A DNA stretch of 34,595 bases, taken from assembly GCA_965206145.1 (NCBI GenBank), contig CBDBIK010000007.1, positions 1 through 34,595 of the forward strand. Direction: 5' to 3'. Below, piece by piece: positions 1 through 7,152 of this stretch (position 1 is the stretch's first letter; each line of letters begins with the position of its first letter). Origin of the DNA: CBDBIK01 sp965206145 (lineage in GTDB: Bacteria; Pseudomonadota; Alphaproteobacteria; TMED109). The notes beneath the pieces were generated by a model. The model was not told the origin of the DNA. It was given only the letters and a program-made list of their open reading frames with translations, and did no database searches. The position numbers and the translations under genes are program-made.

Positions 1-20
1 TTTTTGGCGTCGGCGCGGCT

Positions 21-56
21 CCGGCGATGAACCCGGCGATGAACCCGGCAATGTTC
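21..56. repeat. 12-bp tandem repeat, three copies
   Basis: Units CCGGCGATGAAC, CCGGCGATGAAC and CCGGCAATGTTC lie head to tail just past the 3' end of the acyltransferase-like gene. I see no gene on either strand in bases 1-80. This is the first of about ten short tandem repeats in the window. Confidence 0.8.
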
Positions 57-80
57 CCACCGGCGCGGCGCTGCCGGTGG

Positions 81-1229
81 TCATCCTGCCGCGTCGCTGC
101 GGTGGTAGGGCGAATGTCGCTCGACCGCGTTGATGTATTCCTTAACGCCGGATCGTTCGTGGCCGGCGAACTGCCGGATGGCGCGGGCGAACGGGCTGTG
201 CGCCATCCAGTGCAACGAGCGCGTGGGGGTCGGGGCGAAGCCGCGGGCGATTTTATGTTCTCCCTGGGCGCCGGGGTCGAAGCGTTGCAGGCCGCCCGCG
301 ATGCAAATTTCGATGCCCTGGTAGTAGCAGGTTTCAAAGTGCAGGCAATCGACATAGCCCCGGCAGCCCCAGTGCCGGCCATACAGGGTGTGGTGGTCGC
401 GGTACATCAACGCCGCCGCCATCGCTTCGGCATCGTCCTTGCGGCGCACCATCACCAGCTGTATCTGGTCGGGCATGAGCGCCGCCACCTCGGTAAAAAA
501 CCCCAGATTGAAGGCTGGATAGCCGTATTTGCGGTCGTAGATGCCTCGGTACATTTCCGTGAAATCCCGCCAGTCCGCCTCCCCGGCGGTGTGGCCGTCG
601 AGGCGGCGGATGACCACTCCGGCGCCGGCGGCCCGCGCCCTTTCCCGGCGGATGTTGTTGCGTTTTTTCGCCTTGAGGGTGCCGAGGAAGGCGTCGAAGT
701 CGGGGTATCCGCGGTTATGCCAGTGGAACTGGCAGTCGCTTCGGGAGACCGCGTCCTCGGTGTGCAACCATGCAAACTCGCCGGGCTCCACGAACAGGCT
801 GTGGAGACCGCTGAACCGCCCGCCCCCCATCAATTCCCGCGCCCCGCCGAGCAACGCCCGGAGGATCCCTTCGCGTCCGTGCTCGCGGGCCAATACCCGC
901 TGGCCGGCGGCGGGGGTGAACGGGATGGCGTTGACCAGTTTGGGATAGTAGGCGAGGCCGGCGCGGTGGAAAGCGTCGGCCCAGGCGTGGTCGAACACGA
1001 ACTCACCCCAGGAGTTGTGCTTCTCATACAGCGGCATGGCGCCCACCAGCGCGTCGCCGTCGAAGCATCCGAGGTGTCGGGGAATCCAGCCGGCGCGCGG
1101 GCCGACGCAGGCGTGCCGCTCCATGGCGGATAAAAATCCATGTTGCAAAAACGGATAGCGATCGCGCACCAGCACGTTCCACCGGGCTGGGTCGATGTCG
1201 TCTATGCTGGAAAAAGTCTCGATGTTCAT
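81..1229 (-). CDS. COG3146/DUF482 GNAT-fold protein (peptidoglycan biosynthesis/recognition type)
   Basis: A 382-residue protein starting MNIETFSSIDDIDPARWN. It resembles the COG3146 (DUF482) family, a GNAT/FemAB-like fold annotated as peptidoglycan biosynthesis or recognition; its substrate is not established. Family-like stretches are FLGTLKAKKRNNIRRERARA near residue 185, YRGIYDRKYGYPAFN near 230 and the HWGCRGYVDCLHFETCYYQG segment near 290. The C-terminal part holds FDPGAQGEHKIARGFAPT, also typical. Length fits the family (about 370-400). It is last in a minus-strand run and lies about 110 bp after rdgB, so it may be read through or use its own promoter. The domain call is strong from the motifs; the biochemical role is open. 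Confidence 0.85.
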   Translation of the reverse strand: MNIETFSSIDDIDPARWNVLVRDRYPFLQHGFLSAMERHACVGPRAGWIPRHLGCFDGDALVGAMPLYEKHNSWGEFVFDHAWADAFHRAGLAYYPKLVNAIPFTPAAGQRVLAREHGREGILRALLGGARELMGGGRFSGLHSLFVEPGEFAWLHTEDAVSRSDCQFHWHNRGYPDFDAFLGTLKAKKRNNIRRERARAAGAGVVIRRLDGHTAGEADWRDFTEMYRGIYDRKYGYPAFNLGFFTEVAALMPDQIQLVMVRRKDDAEAMAAALMYRDHHTLYGRHWGCRGYVDCLHFETCYYQGIEICIAGGLQRFDPGAQGEHKIARGFAPTPTRSLHWMAHSPFARAIRQFAGHERSGVKEYINAVERHSPYHRSDAAG

Positions 1230-1338
1230 GGTGTTGGCACGGGTTGCGGCGCTCCCGCCCCATCCGTGGCGGGATTCTAGCCCGGATTGAAGTCGCCGGG
1301 AAAGCGGTCGGGGAAGCGCCGTCCCCGGCCTGCGGTGA

Positions 1339-1977
1339 CTAGCCCGGCAACGCTTCGCCCAGCAGCGCTTCGCCCGGCAACGCTTCGCTGAGCAACGCTT
1401 CGCTGAGCCGGCGCAACGCCTGGCCGCGATGGCTCAGGCGGTTCTTCAGGGATGCCTCCAGTTGCGCGGCGGTCTTGCCGAGATCATCCACAAAAAACAC
1501 CGGGTCGTAGCCGAATCCGTTGTCCCCCGCCGCCGCTTCGGCGATGCGGCCTTCCCACACGCCGGTACGGATGACCGGGGAGGGGTCTGCGGGGTCGCGT
1601 AGAAACACCAGCACGCAACGAAAGCGCGCGGTGCGCGCGGCGGGCGCTACCGCGGCCAGGTTTTCGAGGAGCTTGCGGAGGTTATCATCGCCGGACGCCC
1701 CGTTTCCCGCGTACCGCGCGGAGTGGATGCCGGGGGCGCCGTCCAGGGCGTCCACTTCCAGCCCGGAGTCGTCGGCAATGGCGGCAAGGCCGGTATGCGC
1801 GCAGGCGTGGCGCGCTTTGATGAGGGCGTTTTCCACGAAAGTTGCGCCGCACTCAAGCGCGTCGCCCCCGCCAATGCCAAACGCCGACTGCGGGACGACC
1901 TCCCAGCCGTCCCCAAGCAGCGCGCCGATTTCGGCCAGTTTCCCGGAGTTGCCGGTGGCCGCAACGACGCGCATCAT
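1339..1977 (-). CDS. rdgB: XTP/dITP diphosphatase (RdgB/HAM1), non-canonical purine NTP pyrophosphatase
   Basis: Cytosolic house-cleaning enzyme that hydrolyses dITP, dXTP and related non-canonical purine nucleotides to monophosphates. The N-terminus shows the family signature ATGNSGKLAEIGALL, followed by TFVENALIKARHACAHTG, the catalytic ADDSGLEVDALDGAPGIHSARYAG, GFGYDPVF and a C-terminal SHRGQALRRL. The start is one of two adjacent ATG codons (1977 or 1974); the first overlaps the rph stop as ATGA, implying translational coupling to rph. The core ends at the usual place, but about 20 extra residues follow (SEALLSEALPGEALLGEALP), encoded by a 15-bp tandem repeat. The tail is unlikely to be catalytic. 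Total 212 residues against about 197 for E. coli RdgB. Confidence 0.95.
   Translation of the reverse strand: MMRVVAATGNSGKLAEIGALLGDGWEVVPQSAFGIGGGDALECGATFVENALIKARHACAHTGLAAIADDSGLEVDALDGAPGIHSARYAGNGASGDDNLRKLLENLAAVAPAARTARFRCVLVFLRDPADPSPVIRTGVWEGRIAEAAAGDNGFGYDPVFFVDDLGKTAAQLEASLKNRLSHRGQALRRLSEALLSEALPGEALLGEALPG
1346..1405. repeat. 15-bp tandem repeat, four copies, in the 3' end of rdgB
   Basis: Plus-strand units are GGCAACGCTTCGCCC (1346), AGCAGCGCTTCGCCC (1361), GGCAACGCTTCGCTG (1376) and AGCAACGCTTCGCTG (1391). A diverged fifth copy may follow. They encode the pentapeptide series EALPG/EALLG/EALLS at the RdgB C-terminus, so expansion keeps the frame. Confidence 0.9.
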
Positions 1978-2702
1978 CCGGCGTCCGCGTGCAACGCCTG
2001 GCGTTGGGCCTTCAGGATCTGTTGGATGCCGGCCTCGGCGTGGTCGAGCATCTGGTTCAGGGTGTCGCGGTCGAAGGTTGCGGATTCGGCGGTTCCCTGA
2101 ACTTCGATCAACCCGCCGTGCTCGTCCATAACCACGTTCAGGTCGGTGTCGGCGCGGTGGTCTTCGGCGTAGTCGAGATCGGTGATGACCTGTTTTCTCA
2201 GCACCCCCACGGAAACCGCGGCGAGGGCGCGGCGCAGCGGATTTTGCTCGATCAAATCCTGGTGAATGAGCCAGTTGATCGCGTCCACCAGGGCCACGTA
2301 GGCGCCGGAAATCGCCGCGCTGCGGGTGCCGCCGTCGGCCTGGATGACGTCGCAGTCCAGCACGATGCTGCGCTCGCCGAGCAGCGACAGGTCGACGGCG
2401 GCGCGCAGGGAGCGGCCAATGAGCCGCTGGATTTCCAGGGTGCGTCCGTCCTGCCGTCCGCGGGCCGCTTCGCGGGCGCTGCGGGTGGTGGTGGCGCGCG
2501 GCAGCATGCTGTACTCCGCGGTTACCCAGCCGCGTTTTTTGTTGCGCAAAAAGGGCGGCACTTTCTCCTCGATGCTGGCGTTGCACAGCACCCGGGTGTC
2601 GCCGTAACTGATCAACACCGAGCCCTCGGCGTGCCGGGTGTAGTGGCGGATGATGGATACCGGCCGCAGCTCGTCGTTGGCGCGGTTGCTCGGGCGGGGC
2701 AT
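1974..2702 (-). CDS. rph: Ribonuclease PH
   Basis: Phosphorolytic 3'-5' exoribonuclease that trims tRNA 3' ends in the cytosol. The 242-residue protein has the full RNase PH fold: RPSNRANDELRPVSI, the GDTRVLCNASIEEKVPPFL segment, GWVTAEYSMLPRATTTR with the conserved arginines, RTLEIQRLIGRSLRAAVDL, and the phosphate/active-site region LDCDVIQADGGTRSAAISGA. Length matches the family (about 238-250). Its TGA stop overlaps the rdgB start, a frequent proteobacterial pairing. A TATAAT box lies 29-34 bp upstream of the start. Confidence 0.97.
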   Translation of the reverse strand: MPRPSNRANDELRPVSIIRHYTRHAEGSVLISYGDTRVLCNASIEEKVPPFLRNKKRGWVTAEYSMLPRATTTRSAREAARGRQDGRTLEIQRLIGRSLRAAVDLSLLGERSIVLDCDVIQADGGTRSAAISGAYVALVDAINWLIHQDLIEQNPLRRALAAVSVGVLRKQVITDLDYAEDHRADTDLNVVMDEHGGLIEVQGTAESATFDRDTLNQMLDHAEAGIQQILKAQRQALHADAG

Positions 2703-2730
2703 TTGGGAATCCGGAAGTGGCGGGGCGCCG

Positions 2731-2736
2731 ATTATA
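2731..2736 (-). promoter_or_regulatory. Candidate -10 box of the rph-rdgB promoter
   Basis: The minus strand reads TATAAT here, about 30 bp before the rph ATG, in the short gap after the acetyltransferase gene. No good -35 match is seen at 16-18 bp, so the call rests on the -10 and its placement. Confidence 0.45.
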
Positions 2737-2789
2737 CTGAAAAACCGGAGATGCCGGGGCGGGTGGAAGGTGATGGGGGTGGCGGGGTG

Positions 2790-3305
2790 CTACGGCAAGG
2801 GTTTTTCAAACCAGGTTACGTCCACGTAGCGGCCAAACTTGCGGCCTACCTGATGCAAGGTGCCGACCGGCGTGAAACCGAAGCGTTGGTGGAAGGCGAT
2901 GGAGCGGGGGTTGGGCAGGGCGATGACCGCGTAGGCGCGGTGCAGGTCGGTTTTCAGGAGGCGTGTAAACAGGGCTTGGTAGAGCGCGCTGCCGGTGCCC
3001 GGCGCCGGGTTTTCGGGGTCGGTGTAAATGGTGGTTTCGGTGGAGCATTGATAGGCAGCCCGGGGGCGGAAGGGGTGGTTGCAGACGAAGCCGGTTACTT
3101 CGCCGCCCTGCTCGGATACGAGTACGTGGTACGGGCCGCGCGCCGGGAATTCATCCAGCCAGGTTTGGCGGCGTTGGGTGCTCCACGCTTCGACGTCGAA
3201 GGTGATGGTGGTGTTGCGGATGTAGTGGTTGTAGATGCGGTTGATGGCGGCGGCATCGGAGCGCGCCGCCGCTCTGACCGACCGGGAAGACAGGATCGCG
3301 GACAA
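2790..3305 (-). CDS. GNAT N-acetyltransferase, phosphinothricin acetyltransferase-like (PAT/YncA)
   Basis: A 171-residue acetyl-CoA-dependent acyltransferase. Residues about 8-165 follow the PAT/YncA pattern: VRAAARSDAAAINRIYNHYI, then NTTITFDVEAWS, VTGFVCNHPFRPRAAYQ, TETTIYTDPENPAPGTGSAL (the acetyl-CoA-binding stretch, with PGTGSALYQAL in place of the usual GxGxG/A loop) and NPRSIAFHQRFGFTPVGTLHQVG. Family members acetylate amino compounds such as phosphinothricin or methionine sulfoximine; the substrate here cannot be read from sequence. It starts 14 bp after the ureohydrolase stop, so it probably shares a transcript with that gene and arsS. Confidence 0.88.
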   Translation of the reverse strand: MSAILSSRSVRAAARSDAAAINRIYNHYIRNTTITFDVEAWSTQRRQTWLDEFPARGPYHVLVSEQGGEVTGFVCNHPFRPRAAYQCSTETTIYTDPENPAPGTGSALYQALFTRLLKTDLHRAYAVIALPNPRSIAFHQRFGFTPVGTLHQVGRKFGRYVDVTWFEKPLP

Positions 3306-3319
3306 CGGATTGCCAGGGA

Positions 3320-4330
3320 TTATTGGCGCGGGCGGTGGTTCCGGTTTTTGCCCCGGCAGGCGAACAGGTTGACCATCTCAAAGGCGATGGTGGCCGCCGC
3401 CAGCGAGGTGATTTCCGCGTGGTCGTAGGCCGGCGCCACTTCGACGATGTCGGCGGCGATGAGGTTCAGGCCCTGTAGTCCGCGCAGTATGTTGAGCAGT
3501 TCGCGGCTGGTGAGACCGGCGATTTCCGGCGTGCCGGTGCCCGGCGCGTGGCTCGGGTCGAGGACGTCGATGTCGATGGAAAGATACAGCGGGTGATCGC
3601 CGACCCGCGTGCGGATGCGCTCCACCACGTGGTCGATGCCACAGGCTTCCAGTTCGTCGCAGTGAATCACCTTGAAGCCCAACTCGCGATCCTGCACCAG
3701 GTCTTCGCGGCTGTACAACGGCCCGCGAATGCCCACGTGCATGGAAGCGTCGTCCCGGAACAGCCCTTCTTCGGCGGCGCGCCGAAACGGTGTGCCGTGG
3801 GTGTAGGGCGCGCCGAAGTAGGTATCCCAGGTGTCGAGGTGGGCGTCGAAATGCACCAGCGCCACCGGCTCCCCGATTTGTTGGTACACCGCCCGCAGGA
3901 GCGGCACCGCGATGGTGTGGTCGCCACCCAGGCTGAGGATGGCCCCGGCCTGGTCGAACAACGCCGTGGCGGCTTGCTCGATTTGCCGGATGGCTTGGTC
4001 AATGCTGAACGGATTGCAGCCGACGTCGCCGGCGTCGGCGACCTGCAGGGCCTGGTACGGTTCGGCGTCGTAGGCCGGGTGGAAATTGGTGCGCAGGTGG
4101 CGGGATGCCTGACGGATACCCTGGGGGCCGAAGCGCGCGCCGGGGCGATAACTGGTGCCGGAGTCAAAGGGGATGCCGAGGATGGCGACATCGCAATACG
4201 GCACATCCCGCAGCTCCGGCAAGCGGCAAAAGGTCGCCGGCCCGGCGTAGCGGGGCATGCTGGTGCCGCTGACCGGGGCGATGGGGGGCGGGTTTTTTTT
4301 CGGCATATTTTTCGGCATATTTTTCGGCAT
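3320..4330 (-). CDS. speB: Agmatinase / guanidinobutyrase family ureohydrolase
   Basis: Mn-dependent ureohydrolase that probably splits agmatine to putrescine and urea, or a related guanidino acid. Metal-binding motifs are all present: LSLGGDHTIAVP, HFDAHLDTWD and YLSIDIDVLDPSHAPGTGTP; the N-terminal part has GIPFDSGTSYRPGARFGPQGIR. Length of 336 residues suits the family. Agmatinase and guanidinobutyrase are not separable by motif alone, so the symbol is provisional. The N-terminus is MPKNMPKNMPKK, from a 12-bp repeat (plus strand GGCATATTTTTC) that gives three in-frame ATG codons (4330, 4318, 4306); any could be the start. It begins 24 bp after the arsS stop. Confidence 0.88.
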   Translation of the reverse strand: MPKNMPKNMPKKNPPPIAPVSGTSMPRYAGPATFCRLPELRDVPYCDVAILGIPFDSGTSYRPGARFGPQGIRQASRHLRTNFHPAYDAEPYQALQVADAGDVGCNPFSIDQAIRQIEQAATALFDQAGAILSLGGDHTIAVPLLRAVYQQIGEPVALVHFDAHLDTWDTYFGAPYTHGTPFRRAAEEGLFRDDASMHVGIRGPLYSREDLVQDRELGFKVIHCDELEACGIDHVVERIRTRVGDHPLYLSIDIDVLDPSHAPGTGTPEIAGLTSRELLNILRGLQGLNLIAADIVEVAPAYDHAEITSLAAATIAFEMVNLFACRGKNRNHRPRQ

Positions 4331-4354
4331 TTCGGATATGACGGTACGGCGGGT

Positions 4355-5323
4355 TCAGGTCAGCGCCCCACCGCAGCTGCTGCCGGCGCCGGCGGTACAG
4401 CCGTAGCAGTGCTTGCCGAGGGCGATGGGGGCGCGCTCAATATCCGCCCGGGTGATGTCCCAGAGTTGCCTGGGCGCGCCGTCGGCCAGGGGCAGGTCCA
4501 GCATCTGATTGAAGTCGCAGTCGTACACATAACCCCGCCAGTCCACGCTCAACAGATGCCGGCACATCAGCGGTTCCACCGTGGCCGGGTTGAAATGCTC
4601 CACCAGCAGCTGCTGGTAGCTGTCCAGTTGGCCGGTGCGTTTGAGGAAATGCTCGAAGCGGTTGATGGGCAGGTTGGCGATGGTCAGCAGGTGGTTGAAA
4701 TCAATGCCGAAATCCGCTTTCAGGCGGACTTTGTAGTCGTTTTCGAGGCCCGCCTGGGGCGGCGGCAGGGTCGGGCCCACCGGGTTGTAGACCAGGTCAA
4801 TGATGCGATCATCCCGGTGGCCGTAGCCGTGGCGGTTCAATGCCTGCAGGGCCGCAATGCTTTTGCCGAACACCCCCTTGCCCCGTTGCGCTTCCACGTT
4901 TTCGGCGGTGTAGCAGGGCAGCGAGCACACCAGCCGGATGTTTCGTTCGGCGTACCACTGCGCCAAATCCTCCTGATTGGGCTCGAACAGCACCGTGAGG
5001 TTGCAGCGGGAAGTTACCGCCACGCCCCGCGCCAGCAGGCCGTCCACAAACCCCCGGAAGCCGGGGATGAGTTCCGGCGCACCACCGGTCAGGTCGGCCC
5101 GGGTGATGCCGTTTTGCGCGCTCCAGGCGAGGATTTTATCCATGGTCTGGGCGGACATCATCTCGGTGCGCTTGGGGCCGGCTTCCACGTGGCAGTGCTC
5201 GCAGGCCTGGTTGCAGAGATAGCCGAGGTTGACCTGTAACTCCTTCAAACTCGCCCGGGTCAGCGGGAAGCGGTCATACCGCCTGAGGGTGTCGTTGAAA
5301 TCGTGCTGTACGGAGGTATCCAT
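4355..5323 (-). CDS. arsS: Arsenosugar biosynthesis radical SAM protein ArsS
   Basis: Radical S-adenosylmethionine enzyme of the ArsS family, which transfers a deoxyadenosyl group to a methylated arsenical in arsenosugar formation. The 322-residue protein has the iron-sulfur cluster motif CNQACEHC near residue 38, followed by HVEAGPKRTEMM, TGGAPELIPGFRGFV and SRCNLTVL. The C-terminal DUF3641 part has YNPVGPTLPP, CRHLLSVDWRGYVYDCDFNQ and the closing cysteine motif CYGCTAGAGSSCGG. All positions that are selenocysteine in some homologues are cysteine here. The usual partner arsM is not adjacent. It heads a likely operon with the ureohydrolase and the acetyltransferase; a weak TACACT -10 lies just upstream. 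Confidence 0.92.
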   Translation of the reverse strand: MDTSVQHDFNDTLRRYDRFPLTRASLKELQVNLGYLCNQACEHCHVEAGPKRTEMMSAQTMDKILAWSAQNGITRADLTGGAPELIPGFRGFVDGLLARGVAVTSRCNLTVLFEPNQEDLAQWYAERNIRLVCSLPCYTAENVEAQRGKGVFGKSIAALQALNRHGYGHRDDRIIDLVYNPVGPTLPPPQAGLENDYKVRLKADFGIDFNHLLTIANLPINRFEHFLKRTGQLDSYQQLLVEHFNPATVEPLMCRHLLSVDWRGYVYDCDFNQMLDLPLADGAPRQLWDITRADIERAPIALGKHCYGCTAGAGSSCGGALT

Positions 5324-5397
5324 AACCCGGATAGTGTAACCGATTGACGGCGGCTGGGGGTTGGTGAAACAGGGAATAATTTTACCGTATGCCCTCT

Positions 5398-5592
5398 TAC
5401 ATTAACTGCCAGCAGTTGGGTAATCGCACGGGGGGTGTAAAACTCGCCCAATGTGCCTGCGCTTTGCAGTCCGCTTAAAAAGGTTTCGTAAATCTGCCCA
5501 AAACCCTGCTTGTCTTTGCTGTTGTTAAAGTCAATTCCATGGAGTTTATTGATGCCCTGCGCAGGTGGATACCTGACTTCATATAATTGTAG
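5398..5592 (-). pseudogene. hsdM: Remnant of a type I restriction-modification methyltransferase (hsdM)
   Basis: One open frame on the minus strand reads LYEVRYPPAQGINKLHGIDF, then NNSKDKQGFGQIYETFLSGL and QSAGTLGEFYTPRAITQLLA. This is the conserved HsdM stretch from the end of the N-terminal helical domain to the GEFYTPR motif that begins the methyltransferase domain. An in-frame TAA (5593-5595) precedes it, and resemblance stops after LLAVNV, so about 65 codons of a gene usually over 480 codons long survive. It comes from a different HsdM than the one at 9.5-14.2 kb. It abuts the truncated aroC on the other strand, marking a rearrangement joint near 5593-5641. Confidence 0.75.
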
Positions 5593-5641
5593 TTATTGGC
5601 AAACACTTCACGCACCAACAAGGCATGCCTGCCTGTCGGGG

Positions 5642-6304
5642 ATGGCGCTCGCCGGCGGCATCGCGCGAAAGTATCTGGCGGAACACTACGGCGTCGTCAT
5701 CCGCGCCTGCGTCTATCAAATCGGCGATATTTTCATCGAGCGCAAGGACTGGAATCAGGTCGCCGCCAACCCGTTCTTCGTCGGCGATGCCTCCACGGTA
5801 AAACAACTCGGCGCGCTCATAGATCAGATCAGAAAAGAGGGTGATTCCATCGGTGCCGCGATTTACGCAGAGGCCAGCGGAGTGCCAGTGGGCTGGGGCG
5901 AACCGGTATTCGACCGCCTGGACGCGGACATCGCCAAAGCGATGATGAGCATCAACGCCGCCAAAGGCGTGGAAATCGGTGCCGGCTTTGAAGCAGTCGT
6001 GCAACGCGGCTCCCAACACCGCGACCAGATGAACGCCAACGGATTCTTAAGCAACCACGCCGGCGGCATACTGGGCGGTATTTCCAGCGGACAAAACATC
6101 GAAGTACGAGTCGCCTTCAAACCAACCTCCAGCATCACCACGCCGGGAAAAACCGTGAACCTTGACAACCAAAGCGTAGACGCAGTAGTAACCGGCCGAC
6201 ACGACCCCTGCGTCGGCATCCGCGCAGTACCCATCGTTGAAGCCATGCTGGCACTGGTGCTAATGGACCACGCACTACGCGACCGCGCACAAAACCCGAA
6301 ATAA
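5642..6304 (+). pseudogene. aroC: 5'-truncated chorismate synthase (aroC)
   Basis: Chorismate synthase makes chorismate from EPSP in the shikimate pathway. From AGGIARKYLAEHYG onward, the frame follows AroC to its end: CVYQIGDI, EGDSIGAAIYAEASGVPVG, GEPVFDRLDADIAKAMMSIN, KGVEIGAGFEAV, SNHAGGILGGISSGQ, FKPTSSITTPGKT and GRHDPCVGIRAVPIVEAM. About the first 135 residues of the usual 360 are missing, including FMN/EPSP contacts and a catalytic histidine, so this copy should be inactive. An ATG at 5642 could start a 220-residue product. The retained part has no frameshift, suggesting recent truncation or duplication; an intact aroC must exist elsewhere if the cell is prototrophic. Confidence 0.88.
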
Positions 6305-6361
6305 AGGCGGGCACCGCCGGGTGGCCGCCATTGCTTCTGCCCTGTCTCGCCCTATGCTGTA

Positions 6362-6424
6362 TTTCCTGCGTGGCGGGAATGACAAGCAATGCAGGAAAAC
6401 ACAAAAATCCCCGTGGGGTTTTAT
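6362..6424. terminator. Possible terminator hairpins after the aroC fragment
   Basis: TTTCCTGC (6362) and GCAGGAAA (6391-6398) form an 8-bp inverted repeat. Directly after it, AAAAATCCCCGTGGGGTTTTA (6404-6424) is a short hairpin flanked by A and T runs that could stop transcription on either strand. The remaining bases 6425-6554 hold no gene that I can see; they are AT-rich and mark the edge of the island. Confidence 0.4.
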
Positions 6425-6554
6425 ATTGGGATTGCCCTGGATAACTTATTTATCGGGTTTCTTTGAGAGATTCTGAAACCCTCAGTGAATGGGTTGAGTT
6501 TGGATTTTATTTCTGTTTTCTGGTGACTAGGCATTCATTGGTATTCTTTTATGA

Positions 6555-6645
6555 CTCTAACGGTAGCCGACAATAACAAAATTTTTTAGCATGAGATTAC
6601 CTGTAAGCACATTTAAAAATTTCCCGTTGATTGTCTTTGTCAGGC
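6555..6645 (-). repeat. attC-like integron recombination site (long, about 90 bp)
   Basis: Minus strand: the 5' core GCCTGAC carries the stop codon of the PIN-like gene, and the 3' core GTTAGAG ends the site. Between them, GACAATCAAC...AAATTTTT pairs with AAAAATTTTGTTATTGTC over about 18 bp. One unpaired C on the 5' side matches the extrahelical bases expected in the L'' arm of an attC. The inner end reads GTCGGCTACC before GTTAGAG, shared with the site at 7102. Bases that fit: inverted cores, long imperfect stem, stop codon in the core. Confidence 0.65.
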
Positions 6646-7098
6646 ATTGATTTTAAGCAATTTTTCATAATCGGTCGGCTTTATCGTCGTTATACAACAC
6701 AGCTGAAATAATCTCTCTGACAAACTGAGCAAGCGTTCGTCAGTGGTTATAAAGTAGCCGCCGCCAAATTTGTACAAATTAAAGAGGTGTGAGGCATCTC
6801 CATCATGCTTTCCGAGGCGAGCGTTTCCTTGGACTAGAATTCGAATCTTCTTTTTCAGTATTATCAGGTCTGGAGTGTTACTAGTTTTAATCGTATATAT
6901 CTGTTTGTCTGCCAGAGATTTTACATCCGAAGGGGTGTTCGGATGTTCTAGCTCTTTCTGTACCGAATGTGCAACGATAATCTGTGGGGAATTTTCAAGG
7001 ATTCTACGGCTGGCGAATTCTTCCGTATCACCAGGGTCAAAAGCACAACTATCGATGAACGATTGCGCATACTTCGGATGTAGTTGCTGTTTCTCCAT
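6640..7098 (-). CDS. PIN-domain-like protein in a gene cassette
   Basis: A 152-residue protein with the acidic pattern of a PIN nuclease: SFIDSCAFDPGD near residue 14, VQKELEHPN near 46, KHDGDASHLFNLYKFGGG near 105 and FITTDERLLSLSERL near 118. PIN proteins are Mg-dependent RNases, often VapC-type toxins; no antitoxin is beside it. The ATG lies three bases after the R' core of the attC-like site at 7102-7152, and its TGA stop falls inside the core of the next site, the standard layout of an integron cassette. Codon use is much more AT-rich than the flanking chromosome. The PIN call is from residue pattern only and is moderately sure. Confidence 0.65.
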   Translation of the reverse strand: MEKQQLHPKYAQSFIDSCAFDPGDTEEFASRRILENSPQIIVAHSVQKELEHPNTPSDVKSLADKQIYTIKTSNTPDLIILKKKIRILVQGNARLGKHDGDASHLFNLYKFGGGYFITTDERLLSLSERLFQLCCITTIKPTDYEKLLKINA

Positions 7099-7101
7099 GG
7101 T

Positions 7102-7152
7102 GTATAACGGTAGCCGACAGCATAATCGGTCGGCTGGAATGATTTGTTAGAG
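7102..7152 (-). repeat. attC-like integron recombination site (short)
   Basis: Minus strand: core CTCTAAC (7152-7146), a 10-nt spacer, stem arm AGCCGAC (7135-7129), loop CGATTATGCT, arm GTCGGCT (7118-7112), ACC, and core GTTATAC (7108-7102). The arms pair perfectly over 7 bp. The spacers are unequal (10 and 3 nt), which is unusual. The following gene starts three bases after the core. It is part of a longer block repeated at 14.2 kb. Confidence 0.6.

Noticed and set aside
27..1133. Long plus-strand open frame opposite the COG3146 gene
   Set aside because: It is antisense to a gene with clear family motifs, its product is low-complexity and unrecognisable, and it reflects high GC content.
1842..3428. 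Plus-strand frame of 528 codons across rdgB, rph and the acetyltransferase
   Set aside because: It crosses three genes with strong family matches on the other strand; product looks like a GC-rich shadow.
4355..4357. Possible selenocysteine TGA at the end of arsS
   Set aside because: Some ArsS proteins are selenoproteins, but here all cysteine positions are encoded by cysteine codons, the sequence after the TGA shows no ArsS-like continuation, and no SECIS-like hairpin is evident.
3548..5239. Plus-strand frame of 563 codons opposite the ureohydrolase and arsS
   Set aside because: Same reason: antisense to two well-supported genes and the gap between them.
5510..5641. N-terminal part of the plus-strand frame leading into the aroC fragment
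   Set aside because: These 44 codons are antisense to the hsdM remnant and unlike any AroC N-terminus.
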